This document shows, piece after piece, positions 62,838-64,000 of a DNA stretch of 64,000 nucleotides. The notes under the pieces are model-generated. The model did no database searches, was not told the origin of the DNA, and saw only the letters and a list, made by a program, of their open reading frames with translations. Location: positions 1 through 64,000 of the forward strand of contig NZ_RQVK01000011.1 of assembly GCF_003992015.1 (NCBI RefSeq). Direction: 5' to 3'. The position numbers were made by a program, and so were the translations under genes. This DNA comes from Veillonella sp. VA137. GTDB lineage: Bacteria > Bacillota > Negativicutes > Veillonellales > Veillonellaceae. Within the stretch, counting starts at the first letter, position 1; each line of letters starts with the position of its first letter.

Positions 62838-64000
62838 ATGGGGAGTTTAGCATACAGAGAAACGGCTGCCTACCACGGAGCTGTACGTATTTTGCAAACT
62901 TTACAAGAAGCACAACAGGAAGCGTATATTGTAGGGGGTGCGGTGCGAGATATCCAAATGGGACGCATTCCCCATGATTACGACATTGTTACCTCTGCTA
63001 TGCCAGAGACGGTCATCAATGTATTGCGAACGGCTGGGTTTACTACAACGAATGTAGTAGGCGCCTCTTTTGGCGTTGTGGTCGTATCCTATGGTGAGCA
63101 TTCCTATGAGGTGGCTACCTATCGCAGCGAACAATATGGCGATGACAGTCATCGCCCTGTGTCTGTGCAATATCCATCTACCTTTCTAGACGATGTGCGA
63201 CGACGAGATTTTACGATCAATGGTTTGGCTCTTACTGAAAGTGGACAAATCCGAGATGAAGTCGGTGGCTTACAAGATATAGAACATCGCCGTTTATGCA
63301 CGATTGGTTCTAGTCAAGAGCGCTTTCAAGAAGATGCGTTGCGCATGTTTCGGTTATGCCGATTTGCAGGACAGTTGGGATTTACCATCGACCCGAACAC
63401 ATGGGCAGGCATCGAGCCGAACCTGTATCGAGTGGAAGGTTTATCCCTAGAACGAGTGCGGGCGGAAATCGAAAAAATGTTGCTTAGCGACCATGTGGAC
63501 CTTGCCTTGGATGCGTTGGTGGGCAGTCATTTAAACGACCAATATTGTCAACAAACCAGCGAGGGCCAGTCTCGACGGATTGCGATTTTACCGGAATTAA
63601 CGCATTTAGTGGACTTGCCACAAGCCCCAGAACATCATATTCATGATGGGTGGCGCCATACTTTAGCAGTGGTGAAAGCAGTACCACAAAACTTAGTATT
63701 GCGTTGGGCTGCTTTGCTCCACGATGTGGGAAAAGGCGTGGAAGGCGTTCGAGGCTTTCACAATGGGCGGATTACGGATCGCAACCACGATACGGTAGGA
63801 GCCAATATGACACGAGATATATTGACTCGTTTGGGTTATGCCAAAGAGTTTGTAAACCTTGTGGTGTGGCTCGTAGAGCGACATATGCGCTTTCACTTTT
63901 ACGTGGCCAATGCCTCTGCTGATTTGCGGAGATGGATACAAAAAGAAGCAAGAGATGGTGTATTTCGAGAAAACAAAGATCTGGTAATCGCCATGGAATA
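62838..64000 (+). CDS. cca: CCA-adding tRNA nucleotidyltransferase (partial, cut by window end)
   Basis: The frame from ATG 62838 (after GAGGGAG) runs off the right edge, so at least 387 residues are seen. It is a class II polymerase-beta-fold nucleotidyltransferase: IVGGAVRDIQMGR near residue 31 and HDYDIVT carry the GG-x-VRD and DxD motifs, and DDVRRRDFTINGLAL and EDALRMFRLCRFAGQLGF are family signatures. An HD domain follows (LLHDVGKG at about 63717-63740, with HDTVGA). The enzyme adds or repairs the tRNA CCA end; all tRNAs here already encode CCA, so repair is the likely role. It may be co-transcribed with sdaAA, 12 bases upstream. Confidence 0.92.
   Translation, partial: MGSLAYRETAAYHGAVRILQTLQEAQQEAYIVGGAVRDIQMGRIPHDYDIVTSAMPETVINVLRTAGFTTTNVVGASFGVVVVSYGEHSYEVATYRSEQYGDDSHRPVSVQYPSTFLDDVRRRDFTINGLALTESGQIRDEVGGLQDIEHRRLCTIGSSQERFQEDALRMFRLCRFAGQLGFTIDPNTWAGIEPNLYRVEGLSLERVRAEIEKMLLSDHVDLALDALVGSHLNDQYCQQTSEGQSRRIAILPELTHLVDLPQAPEHHIHDGWRHTLAVVKAVPQNLVLRWAALLHDVGKGVEGVRGFHNGRITDRNHDTVGANMTRDILTRLGYAKEFVNLVVWLVERHMRFHFYVANASADLRRWIQKEARDGVFRENKDLVIAME

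Overview
The window looks like a chromosomal segment of a diderm Firmicute of the Negativicutes, most probably a Veillonella species (inference). The grounds are moderate-to-low GC, Gram-positive-style AGGAGG ribosome binding sites beside outer-membrane machinery (a giant YadA-type trimeric autotransporter), a paired CobT-like operon of the ArsA/ArsB type, and an anaerobe's gene set (hybrid cluster protein, iron-sulfur L-serine dehydratase). No rRNA or taxonomic marker is present, so the genus is not proven.

Layout. 0-7 kb: pyrF-pyrE on the minus strand, divergent from an ACT-domain/UPF0210 pair, then a D-2-hydroxyacid dehydrogenase, an iron-containing alcohol dehydrogenase and a P1/DmpA-type peptidase. 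7.1-7.3 kb: tRNA-Asn-Glu-Val. 7.4-15 kb: an RluA-type pseudouridine synthase convergent with prmA, a Fic protein convergent with an amino-acid permease, and an EF-G paralogue followed by a palindromic repeat cluster. 15.6-25.6 kb: YhcH-like protein, EamA transporter, prephenate dehydrogenase, an unknown small protein coupled to a MATE transporter, two unusual palindromic elements, the CobT-like pair, a degenerate HepT-like protein, tRNA-Gly-Asn-Lys-Glu-Val and a membrane-anchored unknown protein.

26.2-55.1 kb is one gene of about 28.9 kb encoding a trimeric autotransporter adhesin of about 9,620 residues. It has a long signal peptide, two YadA-like head regions, a very long stalk built by nested tandem duplication with nine collagen-like Gly-X-Y-rich segments, a YadA-type membrane anchor, and an unusual 85-residue coiled-coil-like tail after the anchor.

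55.1-57.1 kb is an AT-rich defence island bracketed by two near-identical hairpin terminators in direct orientation. It holds an AbiEi-type antitoxin gene with a clear autoregulatory operator but no toxin: a Shine-Dalgarno and a six-codon stub remain where AbiEii should be. Next comes a promoter, a short structured RNA with its own terminator, and an Abi_2/AbiF-type HEPN protein. This RNA plus HEPN protein unit is the most interesting system in the window.

57.1-64 kb: a Crp/Fnr regulator, an Rpn/PD-(D/E)XK family nuclease, hcp, a second palindromic repeat cluster related to the one near 15 kb, sdaAB-sdaAA, and a CCA-adding enzyme gene cut by the window edge. Several families of interspersed hairpin elements with compensatory stem changes recur between genes.
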